From the NCBI GenBank assembly GCA_024695565.1, contig JAILHX010000011.1:1-26344 (forward strand): a DNA stretch of 26,344 bases. The letters are read 5' to 3'. The position numbers were made by a program, and so were the translations under genes. The notes under the pieces were generated by a model. The model saw only the letters and a program-made list of their open reading frames with translations. It was not told where the DNA came from and made no database searches. The stretch is from Saccharofermentans sp. GTDB taxonomy: Bacteria > Bacillota_A > Clostridia > Saccharofermentanales > Saccharofermentanaceae. Shown in pieces: positions 6,396 to 14,923 of the stretch; positions within the stretch are counted from its first letter, which is position 1, and each line of letters starts with the position of its first letter.

Positions 6396-7476
6396 GGCAT
6401 ACTGCAAAAGAGTATTGCTTTTCCTCCCGTTTGTACTGTGCTATTTCTTAGCGCTCGGCATTGCCATGCTGGCGCTTGTCATGTATGCTTCGGAATTCCT
6501 TTTCGAGAGCAAGGACGACAGCATCGTATCGGTCGCATGCTACGTGCCTGACGACAACGCATATACCCAGTTGGGAATCGGCCTCGTCCAGCAGATGGAC
6601 AGCGTCAAGCACACAGTAGACATCGACATCGTAAATTCCGAGGAGAAGGTCTGGCGCAGGGTCGAGGACGGCGATGCGATTGCCGGAATCATCGTGCCCG
6701 AAGGCTTCATCGAATTGATGGGAACGCCCGATGCGGTTCAGGTCCAGATCGTTTACCGCGACGCAGACACCTACGAAGAACACATCGTCAACGACCTGGT
6801 CTATGCCATGAGCGACATGCTCGGCACGACGCAGTGCTCGATCATATCCGCCCAGGAACTTGCTGACCAGCTCGGCATGGATGCAGGCGAATCATACACG
6901 ATCGGACGCTCGGTCAACGACGTATGTCTCGAATACGTGCTTGGCCGCAAGTCCCTGTTCCGCGAGGTCGACTTGGACGACCTGGTCGCCAAGTACGCAG
7001 TCAAAGAGAGGCTCACCTCGTCTTACACTCTCTACATCTTAATGATGTCGATATTCGTCATCTCGTTCTTCTTCAAGGGCAACAACCCGATCTTCAGAGC
7101 GAGGGCAAAACTCTCCGGAATCGGAACGTGGAAGTTATTCCTGCTCGAAGCGCTGTGCGCGGCCGCCATGATCTACATGCTGTATCTTCTGATCTTCGTC
7201 GCGATCTTCATAGTCTTCCACACGGTCAAGCTCTTATCGCTCATCACCGTCATTCCGGTCATCCTGGTAATCGCGCTCACCGGAACCGCGCTCTGCTATC
7301 TGGTAAAGAGCCCGGCTGCCGTATCCTATATCACGTTCGGCGCAGGCACAGCCCTGATGTATCTGGCGGGCGGTCTGATCCCCTTAGACTACATGCCCAA
7401 GTTCTTCCAGACGGCCGCTGACTTCAATCCGCTTCACTATCTGAACGTATTCTTTATGAGGGCCATGTTCTTATGA
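6388..7476 (+). CDS. ABC-2 type transporter permease (first subunit)
   Basis: 362 residues. One membrane helix near 10-34 is followed by an outer domain of about 175 residues, then about four membrane segments between 213 and 340. This is the ABC-2 layout with a large extracellular loop (YhgE/Pip or ABC2_membrane_3 style), typical of exporters of peptides, antibiotics or cell-wall precursors. It overlaps the ATPase gene by 8 bases and the next permease by 4 bases (ATGA), so the three genes form one coupled operon and probably one heterodimeric exporter. The cargo cannot be read from the sequence. Confidence 0.82.
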   Translation: MIKAYCKRVLLFLPFVLCYFLALGIAMLALVMYASEFLFESKDDSIVSVACYVPDDNAYTQLGIGLVQQMDSVKHTVDIDIVNSEEKVWRRVEDGDAIAGIIVPEGFIELMGTPDAVQVQIVYRDADTYEEHIVNDLVYAMSDMLGTTQCSIISAQELADQLGMDAGESYTIGRSVNDVCLEYVLGRKSLFREVDLDDLVAKYAVKERLTSSYTLYILMMSIFVISFFFKGNNPIFRARAKLSGIGTWKLFLLEALCAAAMIYMLYLLIFVAIFIVFHTVKLLSLITVIPVILVIALTGTALCYLVKSPAAVSYITFGAGTALMYLAGGLIPLDYMPKFFQTAADFNPLHYLNVFFMRAMFL

Positions 7477-8510
7477 AACTATTCTTAAACAGATTACAGG
7501 TCCTCAGCAAAAGGAGTCTCATAAATCCCGCCATGTACGTTATGGCAGCGGTCATCATCATAATGGCCCTGCTCGTCATCTTCGTGCCCGAGAAAGAGAC
7601 TTCTGTTTATATCCCCGTCGCCATCCTGAATGAAGACAGCTCCGATGTGACGGAAGATATCGTAGACGAACTCTGTTCGATGAATTCTGTTTTCGCGTTC
7701 TACGAAGTGGATGACGAGGACGAGCTCTACTCGGACATCGCATCGGGCAAAGCAAACACCGCTTACATATTCCCGAAGGGATTTTCCGAGAACCTCACGG
7801 CAAACGGCACGAAGTACGATATCAGACAGGTATCGACTCCGGCTTCGAGCTTCAAGTTTCTCTCGCGCGAAGAAGTCTTCAAGAGCTTCTACGCTTACAG
7901 CACGCGCCAGATAATCTCCGACGTTTTCGCAGAGCACGGATACGAACTTGCGACTGACGATCCCGCGCTCATGGAGCTTTTCAACAAGTATATCGAGGAA
8001 GATTCACTCTTCGCATTATCGAACGTCGAAGGCACGGTCTATAACGAGATCACGCGCTCTGAAGCAATCCCGATCCCGCTCTATAAGTTCGCAGGATTCT
8101 TCATCTTCACTGCCGCACTTCTCGGCGCACTCGCATTCTTAAACGACCAGGACAACAGGATCTACCTGCGCTTCAAGCTCATCGAGAGGATCTATTTAGG
8201 CCTGATTCAGGTAGCGGTCTTCACGTTCCCTGCAGCCTTCATCTCGATCGTGTGCTTCCTCGTATCGCGGACGGAATTCAGCTGGCTGCACGTGATCTTA
8301 TACACGCTGGCCGTAACGCTCCTCGCGTTCATCGTCGGCACGGTCATCACGCTGATCCCGGTCCGAACCAACCGCTCGAAGATCTTCTCGGCAATCCTGC
8401 CGGTCTACCTCATTCTGTCGTTCATCTTCAGCGGCGTCCTCATCGACCTCACCAACTTCGGCACGGCACTGAAGACATTATCTAACATCTTCCCGCCGTC
8501 ATTGTTCTAA
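7473..8510 (+). CDS. ABC-2 type transporter permease (second subunit)
   Basis: 345 residues with the same plan as its upstream neighbour: a helix at about 18-38, an outer domain of about 165 residues, then a C-terminal block of about five membrane segments from residue 207. The two permeases are diverged paralogs in size and topology rather than close copies. The start codon overlaps the previous stop. The gene ends the ABC operon, with only a weak hairpin before the convergent lipoprotein gene. Confidence 0.82.
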   Translation: MKLFLNRLQVLSKRSLINPAMYVMAAVIIIMALLVIFVPEKETSVYIPVAILNEDSSDVTEDIVDELCSMNSVFAFYEVDDEDELYSDIASGKANTAYIFPKGFSENLTANGTKYDIRQVSTPASSFKFLSREEVFKSFYAYSTRQIISDVFAEHGYELATDDPALMELFNKYIEEDSLFALSNVEGTVYNEITRSEAIPIPLYKFAGFFIFTAALLGALAFLNDQDNRIYLRFKLIERIYLGLIQVAVFTFPAAFISIVCFLVSRTEFSWLHVILYTLAVTLLAFIVGTVITLIPVRTNRSKIFSAILPVYLILSFIFSGVLIDLTNFGTALKTLSNIFPPSLF

Positions 8511-8515
8511 ATCTT

Positions 8516-8534
8516 AAAAAGAGCTTCCTTTTTT
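8516..8534. terminator. Weak bidirectional terminator between convergent genes
   Basis: AAAAAG (8516-8521) and CTTTTT (8528-8533) form a 6-bp stem with a T-run on either strand. It lies in the 25-base gap between the convergent ABC permease and lipoprotein genes. The stem is AT-rich and weak, so confidence is limited. Confidence 0.4.
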
Positions 8535-8535
8535 A

Positions 8536-9540
8536 TCATCCGAAAATTATTTCCAGATCGGAGCCTATCGCTTCCAGCTCGCCGCTCCCTTCGAAGATCG
8601 ATTCCGCGACTGCCTGCGCGCCCTCGACCGTTTCCTTCAGCTTTCTGACCAACGCATCTGCAAAACATCCGGCGGCCTCACTGTTCGCTGCAATGTGTAT
8701 CGGGTTTTCTTTTGCATTAAAGCTTTTTACGAAGTTGTCTATTTCTTCCGCATCCCTGTTGACCGCAAACGCCGCGATGACAAACATGTTCTGACTGTTT
8801 ATCTCTATCGAGAAAGCGACATCGCCCGCTACCTCTCCTTCCAGGTCTTCGAAAGGATCCATCCCGTAGAACATCTCGTCTACAAGACCCGACAATTCCC
8901 TGTTGTCAAATGCGCACTCCAGGAACTCCGCAACGTCGATGTGAAGCCTCAAATATCCCTCTTTGTCAGACTTATAGAATTCTTCTTCAGACAGGTCTTT
9001 GGTGTCGATCCCATATTCATCAAGCTTGTCTTCAATGAAGTCCATGACCTTGTCCTTATAATCGTCCTTAAGTGACATCTGGAACGCAATGGCGCCGTCT
9101 ATCTCCGCTTCGCTGTAAGAATCAAAACCGTTGGTATAAGAGGCTCCTTCGAGCTCATTCGCGCCGCTGCACCTGGCTGCAAATGCGAATGATCCTATGT
9201 CCTTTGTATCGATCACTTCATCCAGGTCAAACTCGTCAAGATAGTCTTCGATGTCATCTGCTTTGCTTCGGACATACCTGCTGTCGCCTTCAATGTAGAA
9301 ACCTTCTTCGAGGGTATCAGTGTCTTCCGTGATCTTGTCCGTCTCTATATCTTTGGGGTCGATCTCAGTCAGGCCCATCTCTTTGCATGCGTCAACGAAC
9401 TCCTCAGTGGTTATCCTGGTGGTGCGTCTATCTTCCTCTTCTGCTGCTGTGTCAGGACCGGCGTTCTTATTGCAGCCTGCAAGAACGCTTAAGCCAAGCG
9501 TGCCTGCGAGAATAAATGCCGCCACTCTTTTACTTTTCAT
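8536..9540 (-). CDS. Acidic lipoprotein of unknown function (paralog 1)
   Basis: 334 residues. A signal peptide ends in the lipobox LAGC (Cys22), so the mature protein is probably anchored on the outer face of the membrane. The mature part is acidic and has no domain I can name. It aligns along most of its length with the next lipoprotein (9806-10705): both begin the mature region with an ITTE(E/K)F block, share FAFAA near the middle, share an LKDD...DFI/DYV block followed by ID/STKDL, and share a EGY(L/F)R(L/F)HID motif before a V/FSIEI...VIA strand pair. GGAGG lies upstream of the ATG. The two genes are separated by array B, and each has its own promoter. Confidence 0.75.
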   Translation of the reverse strand: MKSKRVAAFILAGTLGLSVLAGCNKNAGPDTAAEEEDRRTTRITTEEFVDACKEMGLTEIDPKDIETDKITEDTDTLEEGFYIEGDSRYVRSKADDIEDYLDEFDLDEVIDTKDIGSFAFAARCSGANELEGASYTNGFDSYSEAEIDGAIAFQMSLKDDYKDKVMDFIEDKLDEYGIDTKDLSEEEFYKSDKEGYLRLHIDVAEFLECAFDNRELSGLVDEMFYGMDPFEDLEGEVAGDVAFSIEINSQNMFVIAAFAVNRDAEEIDNFVKSFNAKENPIHIAANSEAAGCFADALVRKLKETVEGAQAVAESIFEGSGELEAIGSDLEIIFG

Positions 9541-9567
9541 GATCAGCCTCCGGTAGAAGTTATCTGG

Positions 9568-9576
9568 ATTCTACCA
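9568..9576 (-). promoter_or_regulatory. Extended -10 promoter of lipoprotein paralog 1
   Basis: The minus strand reads TGG-TAGAAT, with TTTAAT (9591-9596) as a poor -35 at 17 bases. It lies 28 bases upstream of the ATG. Confidence 0.4.
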
Positions 9577-9634
9577 CCTTTGGAGAGGGGATTAAATCGC
9601 GGCGGGAAGTTTTCGGGCGCTTGGAAAAAGTGGT

Positions 9635-9725
9635 CTTGTATTATTCCGCGGTTTTTTTGGCGAAATAATATAAGAAAGCGCGAAAACTTATATTTTTACG
9701 AAGTTTTTCTAAGCAAATAATATAA
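9635..9725. repeat. Array B: AATAATATAA inverted repeats, 52-bp period
   Basis: The inverse word is at 9636 (TTGTATTATT) and 9688 (TTATATTTTT); the forward word AATAATATAA is at 9664 and 9716. Both move by exactly 52 bases, and inverse-to-forward distance is 28 in both units. The array lies between the terminator of paralog 2 and the promoter of paralog 1. AT-rich words make chance matches easier here than in the other arrays. Confidence 0.6.
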
Positions 9726-9749
9726 AACGCGCCCGCCCCAAGTCCAAAC

Positions 9750-9778
9750 AAAAACCCGCCCCGGACAGCCGGAGCGGG
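9750..9778 (-). terminator. Terminator of lipoprotein paralog 2
   Basis: A 10-bp GC stem (9755-9764 with 9769-9778, one wobble) and a 4-base loop, followed by T5 on the minus strand. It sits 27 bases past the stop codon. Confidence 0.88.
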
Positions 9779-9805
9779 CGTATGGTTCAATCTGATTCAG
9801 CGATA

Positions 9806-10705
9806 TCAGCCGCTGTAGCTTGATGAATACATCTCTGCCATGTAGATGTAGTAGAAGAGGTCGCCTGTGTTGTCGCTTATGTTGTCAACGAGTTCTTCGC
9901 AAACCTTCTCATTTACGGGAAGTGATGCAGGGTTAGATGCAGCACCGAAAGCCTTAGCGAAGGAGCTGAGATTCTCGCCCTTTGTGTTGATGGAAAGACC
10001 TGCTATGACGAAGACCTGGTTGCCGCTGATCTCGATGGAGACTGCAGCGTCACCTGAGAGTGCAGCTACTGCATCTTCAAAATCGCCAGAATCAATATCA
10101 TACTCGTCAAACATGTCCATGAGGTCTTCGTTCTCGAGAAGGAGTGCACCGAACTTAGCGAGATCGATGTGGAATCTGAAGTAACCTTCGTTCTTGGATG
10201 AGAGGTACTCCTTGGATGTGAGATCCTTAGTGCTGATGTCAACATAGTCAAGCATGTCAGCAACATAATCCATGAAGTCTTCTGCGAGCTTGTCGTCCTT
10301 AAGTGTCATCTGAAGAGCGAAAGCGCCGTCAACTTCGAGATCCTCGATGTCATCAAGACCTTCAAGGTCTTCGAATCCGTCAAGGCCTGAGGCCTTAGCT
10401 GCGAATGCGAATGATTCTATGTCTTCAGCCTCGAAAACATCACTAAGACCGATGCTCTCAAGAGCTCCATTCAGGTCATCTTCGTTATCTTCGATGTAAT
10501 CCTCGTCAATTACAGCAAAGATTCCGTCTTCGAGATCGTCCATTTCCGGACCATCACCATCAGGTTCGAATTCTTCAAGATCTAACTTCTCGCATACTGA
10601 CTGGAACTTCTCTGTTGTAATCTTTGTTGTCTTGCTGCAGCCTGCGAAAATGCCTGCAAGCATAGCAACAGAAATAACGCATGCTATAGCCTTAATTCTT
10701 TTCAT
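9806..10705 (-). CDS. Acidic lipoprotein of unknown function (paralog 2)
   Basis: 299 residues from the ATG at 10703-10705, chosen because AAGGAGGG lies eight bases upstream; an in-frame ATG at 10789 would add a non-signal leader and lacks a ribosome site. The signal peptide ends in the lipobox FAGC (Cys22). The mature protein is rich in Asp and Glu and matches the 8536-9540 lipoprotein block for block, so the pair arose by duplication. No enzymatic motif is visible. It is a single-gene unit with its own extended -10 promoter and a strong terminator. Confidence 0.75.
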   Translation of the reverse strand: MKRIKAIACVISVAMLAGIFAGCSKTTKITTEKFQSVCEKLDLEEFEPDGDGPEMDDLEDGIFAVIDEDYIEDNEDDLNGALESIGLSDVFEAEDIESFAFAAKASGLDGFEDLEGLDDIEDLEVDGAFALQMTLKDDKLAEDFMDYVADMLDYVDISTKDLTSKEYLSSKNEGYFRFHIDLAKFGALLLENEDLMDMFDEYDIDSGDFEDAVAALSGDAAVSIEISGNQVFVIAGLSINTKGENLSSFAKAFGAASNPASLPVNEKVCEELVDNISDNTGDLFYYIYMAEMYSSSYSG

Positions 10706-10735
10706 AATAATTACCCTCCTTTTGGGACTAACAGA

Positions 10736-10744
10736 ATAATACCA
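10736..10744 (-). promoter_or_regulatory. Extended -10 promoter of lipoprotein paralog 2
   Basis: The minus strand reads TGG-TATTAT, 31 bases upstream of the chosen ATG, with no convincing -35. Confidence 0.4.
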
Positions 10745-10979
10745 CAAATCACGGAATTTTGACTTATTGGCGGAAAATGAAATATCCAATGTTTGCGGGC
10801 TCTCTTACCCCGTGTTTATAAGAAAATGCACTAAAACCGGACGATGCTCCCGCCTTTTTGGTCATAAGTCAGACTTCTGCCTAAATAGTCTCTGAAGTCA
10901 GTTTGTGATTAAGAATAAACAAAATAAAAGTCCCGTGTTAAGATTGTTCAGAACAGTTTTATTTTGAGGGGGTTCTTTT
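10745..10979. other. Divergent intergenic region with minor inverted repeats
   Basis: Between the lipoprotein promoter and the symporter ATG. GCGGG at 10795-10799 faces CCCGC at 10849-10853, followed by T5, which is terminator-like but has a very long loop. A small AGACTTC/GAAGTC repeat lies near 10871-10899. None of the periodic word arrays seen in the co-directional gaps occurs here. No convincing -35/-10 pair for the symporter was found. Confidence 0.4.
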
Positions 10980-12518
10980 ATGCGCGAGAAATGGTCGTCC
11001 AGATCCGCTTTTATCCTTGCATCGATCGGTTCAGCCGTAGGACTCGGCAACGCCTGGAGATTCCCGGGCCTTGCAGCCAAGTACGGCGGCGGTGCGTTCC
11101 TTTTCGTTTACCTTGTAGCGATGCTCATCATCGGCATCCCGCTTCTCATGATGGAGATCTCTGTCGCAAGATACACCAGACAGGGCGCTCCGGGCTCAAT
11201 GCGTGCCATGAACAGGAAGATGGAGGGCATCGGCTGGCTTGCGGTATCGAACGGTATCGGCATCTCGATCTATTATGCAGCGGTTTTCGCATGGGTCATA
11301 TTAATGTTCGTCTTAAGCTTCAAGTTCGCCGGCATGACAGGCAACACGGAAGCAGCCAGCAATCTCTGGGCCGAGACCATCAGGACCACCGGCACTACAT
11401 CCGGATTCGACACTATCTCCTGGCCCGTTATCGGCTGCCTCATCGCAGCATGGGCTCTCTGTTATTTATGCATCCGTAACGGCACGACTTCCGTCGGCAA
11501 GGTCGTTAAGTTCACGGTATCACTCCCCGTCATCTGCCTTATCATCATGGCAGTCAGAGGCATGATGCTGCCCGGCGCATTCAGCGGTCTGGCAAAGCTC
11601 TTCATCCCCGACTGGTCTGCACTCGGCAACTCCAATCTCTGGGTCGATGCGATCGGTCAGGTGTTCTATTCACTCTCGACTTCAATGGCTATCATGTTCG
11701 CATACGGTTCGTTCCTCAATAAGGATTCGAACATCGTTGTCGACACGACCATCATTGCTTTCTCCGACATGTTCGTAAGCGTCCTCGCCGGAATCGTTAT
11801 GTTCACCACGATGGCAGGCGTAGGAATGCTCGATAACATGTCCGCATCCGGTATTGCTACAGCCTTCATCATCTATCCTCAGGCAATCGTAAAGATCTCA
11901 GACAGCGGCGTCTTCAACATGATCTTTGCGTTCATCTTCTACTTCTGCCTGATCACTCTCGCGATCGACTCACTGTTCTCGATCATCGAAGGCATCTCAA
12001 CTGCCATATCCGATAAGTTCAAGCTCGACAAGAAAAAGACAACTCTCATTATCTGCCAAATCGAAGGCATCATCAGCCTTATCTACGTAACGGGTGCAGG
12101 CCTTGCAGTCCTTGATATCGTTGACTACTTCATCAACAGCTACACACTCATCATCACAGGCATCTGCGAGATGATCGTTGCCGGCTGGTTCTTCAAGACG
12201 ACCAAGATCTTAGACGAGCTCAACCGCAACACCAAAACATTCAAGATGCCCAAGTGGTGGTTCATCCCGTCGATCAAGGTCATCTCCCCTGTTGTCCTTG
12301 CAGGTCTGTTCATCTGGAACCTCGTGAACCTCATCAAGTCCGGCGGCATCTACGGCGCAGCTGACGGCTACTCGCTCGCAGCCAACATCATCTTCGGCTG
12401 GTGCCTCATCGCCCTGATCCTCTTCTCCGGCCTCATCATCAAGATAATCGTCAAGGTCAAGTCCTCCAAGGGCTACAAGGAAGACGAAAGAACCTGGGAA
12501 GACTTCAAGGAACAGTAA
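10980..12518 (+). CDS. Sodium-dependent transporter, NSS (LeuT-type) family
   Basis: 512 residues with about 12 membrane segments. The family signature is near the N-terminus: SIGSAVGLGNAWRFP (about 15-29) followed by YGGGAFLFVYL, the unwound TM1 region that in LeuT binds sodium and substrate. It probably imports an amino acid or related amine by sodium symport; the substrate cannot be fixed from sequence. Length is usual for the bacterial family. GAGGGGG lies seven bases before the ATG. A strong terminator follows, so it is a single-gene unit. Confidence 0.92.
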   Translation: MREKWSSRSAFILASIGSAVGLGNAWRFPGLAAKYGGGAFLFVYLVAMLIIGIPLLMMEISVARYTRQGAPGSMRAMNRKMEGIGWLAVSNGIGISIYYAAVFAWVILMFVLSFKFAGMTGNTEAASNLWAETIRTTGTTSGFDTISWPVIGCLIAAWALCYLCIRNGTTSVGKVVKFTVSLPVICLIIMAVRGMMLPGAFSGLAKLFIPDWSALGNSNLWVDAIGQVFYSLSTSMAIMFAYGSFLNKDSNIVVDTTIIAFSDMFVSVLAGIVMFTTMAGVGMLDNMSASGIATAFIIYPQAIVKISDSGVFNMIFAFIFYFCLITLAIDSLFSIIEGISTAISDKFKLDKKKTTLIICQIEGIISLIYVTGAGLAVLDIVDYFINSYTLIITGICEMIVAGWFFKTTKILDELNRNTKTFKMPKWWFIPSIKVISPVVLAGLFIWNLVNLIKSGGIYGAADGYSLAANIIFGWCLIALILFSGLIIKIIVKVKSSKGYKEDERTWEDFKEQ

Positions 12519-12543
12519 TCAGTCTCTAGTTGAATCTCACAGG

Positions 12544-12571
12544 TCGCCTCGCATTCGCGGGGCGATTTTTT
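12544..12571 (+). terminator. Terminator of the NSS transporter gene
   Basis: TCGCCTCGC (12544-12552) pairs with GCGGGGCGA (12557-12565) with one wobble and a 4-base loop, followed by T6. Confidence 0.9.
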
Positions 12572-12611
12572 ATTGGATGGGAGCGTTATCCTAAATGCCT
12601 TGTTTTTCTGG

Positions 12612-12780
12612 AAAAATGATAAAAATACTGCGGTGTTTTATCATTTTCGAGCACAAATTCCGCAGATAATGATAACTTCTCGCTTTTCTTTATCATTTTC
12701 TCGAAAATAATCGCGAATAATGATAAATAATCGCATTTTCTTATCATTTCACCCTTAAAATTCGCAATTAATGATAACGC
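12612..12780. repeat. Array C: ATGATAA/TTATCAT inverted repeats, 51-53-bp period
   Basis: ATGATAA starts at 12616, 12669, 12720 and 12771; its inverse TTATCAT is at 12638, 12690 and 12741. Orientation alternates strictly. Steps are 53, 51, 51 for one arm and 52, 51 for the other. The words extend to AATGATAA and TTATCATTT in most copies. The 14-15 bases inside ATGATAA...TTATCAT loosely share a CGC-then-TTTTC pattern. The array lies between the symporter terminator and the glycosyltransferase promoter and fills most of the 376-base gap. Confidence 0.8.
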
Positions 12781-12850
12781 CTCCCTAGTGCCCGAAAACC
12801 ACCACCCGCCATCCCCCGCCCCCCAACACTTTGATTTTCAAAATATGTTG

Positions 12851-12856
12851 TATAAT
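12851..12856 (+). promoter_or_regulatory. -10 element of the lipid operon promoter
   Basis: A perfect TATAAT lies 38 bases upstream of the glycosyltransferase ATG. TTGATT lies upstream but only 14 bases away, so the -35 is doubtful. Confidence 0.45.
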
Positions 12857-12894
12857 AGGCATAGGTAAAAAATCTTTTAGGGGATTTAGGCGGG

Positions 12895-14058
12895 ATGAAT
12901 ATAACGATCGTGTGCGATGTTCTGGGGGAACCGAACAACGGTACCAGCGTCGCCGCATATAATCTGATAAATCATTTGAAGTCACAGGGACATAACGTCA
13001 CTGTTGTCTGCTGCGACGAAGACAAACAGGGCGAGAACGGCTTTTCCATCGTTCCCACGATCAGTCTGGGACCCATAATCAATGCGGCTCTGGCAAGGAA
13101 CGAAGTGGTTCCCGCGAAGGCAGACAGGGCTATCCTCGAAGAAGCGATCAGGGGCGCTGACGTAGTGCATCTGCTGATGCCTTTCCCGCTGTCGTGGAAG
13201 GCGGTCAAGATCTGTGAGGAGTACGGCGTGCCGATGACGGCAAGCTTCCATGTCCAGGCGGAGAATTTCACGTGCCACATCGGCATGATGAAGTCAAATC
13301 TTGCGACCAAGGAAGTCTACAAGTATTTCTACAGGAAGGTCTACGACCACTGCACGCTCACGCATTATCCGACTGAATTCATCAAGGAGGATTTTGAGAG
13401 CAATATCAGGAAGAAGGTTCCGTCGAGAGTAATATCGAACGGTGTCAGCGAGTCTTTTTTCGAGCCCGCGACAGAAGAAGCGGTCAACAGGCAGAAGGCT
13501 AAGAACAAGGATAAGTTCACGATCGTGGTCGTCGGCAGGTATTCGTCCGAGAAGGCGCAGCAGGTCCTGATCAAGGCGATCGCGAAGTCGAAGTATAAGG
13601 ATAAGATCCACCTGATCCTCGCGGGCGAAGGCCCGAAGAGGCACACTTATAAGAGGCTCGCGAAGAAGTACGGCGTCGACTGCGAGATGAGATTCATTGA
13701 GCACGAGGAGCTAAAAGAAGTACTCAATGCCGCTGATCTATATGTTCATACGGCGTATGTCGAGCTCGAATCGATCGCTTGTCTCGAAGCGATAGTGACG
13801 GGTCTGGTGCCCATTATATGCAATTCGAAAAGAAGTGCGGCGAGGTTTTTCGCGCAGGACGACAGGTGCCTTTACCGCAAGTGGGATTCTGATGATCTGA
13901 AGAACAAGATCGAGTATTTCATGGACAATCCGGACGAGCTTGAGGTCTGCAGGAAGAAGTATAAGAAGCAGGCGAACGTGTCGAGGCTCGGCGACTGCAT
14001 GAACAAGATGGAACAGATGCTGCAGGACGCGGCGGCAATGCGCGGGAAAGAGGCCTGA
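12895..14058 (+). CDS. GT4-family glycosyltransferase, diacylglycerol glucosyltransferase-like
   Basis: 387 residues with a GT-B fold: an N-terminal acceptor domain beginning MNITIVCDVLGEPNNGTSVA, a VVVGRYSSEKA strand at the start of the donor domain, and the E-x7-E motif at residues 290-298 (ELESIACLE). The gene is followed six bases later by a PlsC-like acyltransferase and two small membrane proteins. The family resemblance is to GT4 enzymes that put glucose on diacylglycerol, and the acyltransferase neighbour fits glycolipid synthesis. The acceptor is inferred, not shown. It is the first gene of the operon, under a TATAAT promoter. Confidence 0.82.
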   Translation: MNITIVCDVLGEPNNGTSVAAYNLINHLKSQGHNVTVVCCDEDKQGENGFSIVPTISLGPIINAALARNEVVPAKADRAILEEAIRGADVVHLLMPFPLSWKAVKICEEYGVPMTASFHVQAENFTCHIGMMKSNLATKEVYKYFYRKVYDHCTLTHYPTEFIKEDFESNIRKKVPSRVISNGVSESFFEPATEEAVNRQKAKNKDKFTIVVVGRYSSEKAQQVLIKAIAKSKYKDKIHLILAGEGPKRHTYKRLAKKYGVDCEMRFIEHEELKEVLNAADLYVHTAYVELESIACLEAIVTGLVPIICNSKRSAARFFAQDDRCLYRKWDSDDLKNKIEYFMDNPDELEVCRKKYKKQANVSRLGDCMNKMEQMLQDAAAMRGKEA

Positions 14059-14063
14059 TTCCC

Positions 14064-14861
14064 ATGAAGGAGAAGACTTACTATTACTCAGACCCTGTTA
14101 ATGACGATTTCGCCGGCACGGACATCAAGGCTGTCGAGATGCCTGATGATTTTGAGTATTTTTCTGACAACCCGATAAGAAAAGGGGCATCTTTCGTGCT
14201 CTACAATGCGGTGGCTGCACCGGTGGTACTGCTGCTCCAGGAAGCAGTTTACGGCGAGAAGGTTATAGGAAGAGAGAAGCTTAGAGGTTACCGCAAGGAC
14301 GGTTTCTATCTCTACGGCAATCACACGAGGACGATGGGCGACGCATACTGCCCCGCTCTTCTCGCGTGGCCCAAAAAGGCTTATGTCGTTGCCGGTGCGG
14401 ACGCTTTCTCGATCAAGGGAATAAGATGGATCGTCCAGGATTTAGGCGGGATCTGCATGCCTTACGGCACGAAGGGCTTTAAGAGCTATTCGCAGGCAAT
14501 GCGCCGTCATTCCGAGCTTTGTCACATTGTTACACTCTATCCGGAGGCTCATATCTGGCCCCAGTACACGAGGATCCGCCCGTTCAAGCCGGCGGCCTTC
14601 CACTACCCTGCCGAATCGGGCAAGCCCGTGTTCACATTCACGACGACCTGGCAGAAGCGTAAGATGCTTCCGGGCGCAAGAACGGTCGTCTATGTCGACG
14701 GACCTTTCCTGCCGGACATGGATCTGCCGATGGATGAGCGCAAAAAGTCATTGAGGGACCAGGCCCACGATGCCATGACAAGGCGCGCCAGAAATTCCAA
14801 TTACGAGAAGATCCACTATGTCTATAAGCCAAAGGCCGAGAATGAGAAAAAGACCGCATAG
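14064..14861 (+). CDS. PlsC-like acyltransferase with an altered motif
   Basis: 265 residues. Motif I of PlsC-type glycerolipid acyltransferases is recognisable as NHTRTMGD (86-93), but His87 and Asp93 are separated by five residues, whereas the family norm is H-x4-D. The motif III region reads YPEAH (159-163) in place of PEG. A hydrophobic segment lies near 42-62. It probably acylates a glycerol- or glycolipid acceptor at the membrane, but the spacing change leaves activity or substrate uncertain. It sits six bases after the glycosyltransferase, and the next gene begins close by, so it is a middle gene of the operon. Confidence 0.75.
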   Translation: MKEKTYYYSDPVNDDFAGTDIKAVEMPDDFEYFSDNPIRKGASFVLYNAVAAPVVLLLQEAVYGEKVIGREKLRGYRKDGFYLYGNHTRTMGDAYCPALLAWPKKAYVVAGADAFSIKGIRWIVQDLGGICMPYGTKGFKSYSQAMRRHSELCHIVTLYPEAHIWPQYTRIRPFKPAAFHYPAESGKPVFTFTTTWQKRKMLPGARTVVYVDGPFLPDMDLPMDERKKSLRDQAHDAMTRRARNSNYEKIHYVYKPKAENEKKTA

Positions 14862-14923
14862 TGGAAGACTGGAAGAAGTCTGCATTAGAGAAGATGAGAA
14901 GAAGTCCGCATAAGGAGAGCCCT

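Noticed and set aside
10745..10979. A glycine or other amino-acid riboswitch ahead of the NSS transporter
   Set aside because: No conserved aptamer core was recognisable; only long-range GCGGG/CCCGC pairing with a T-run.
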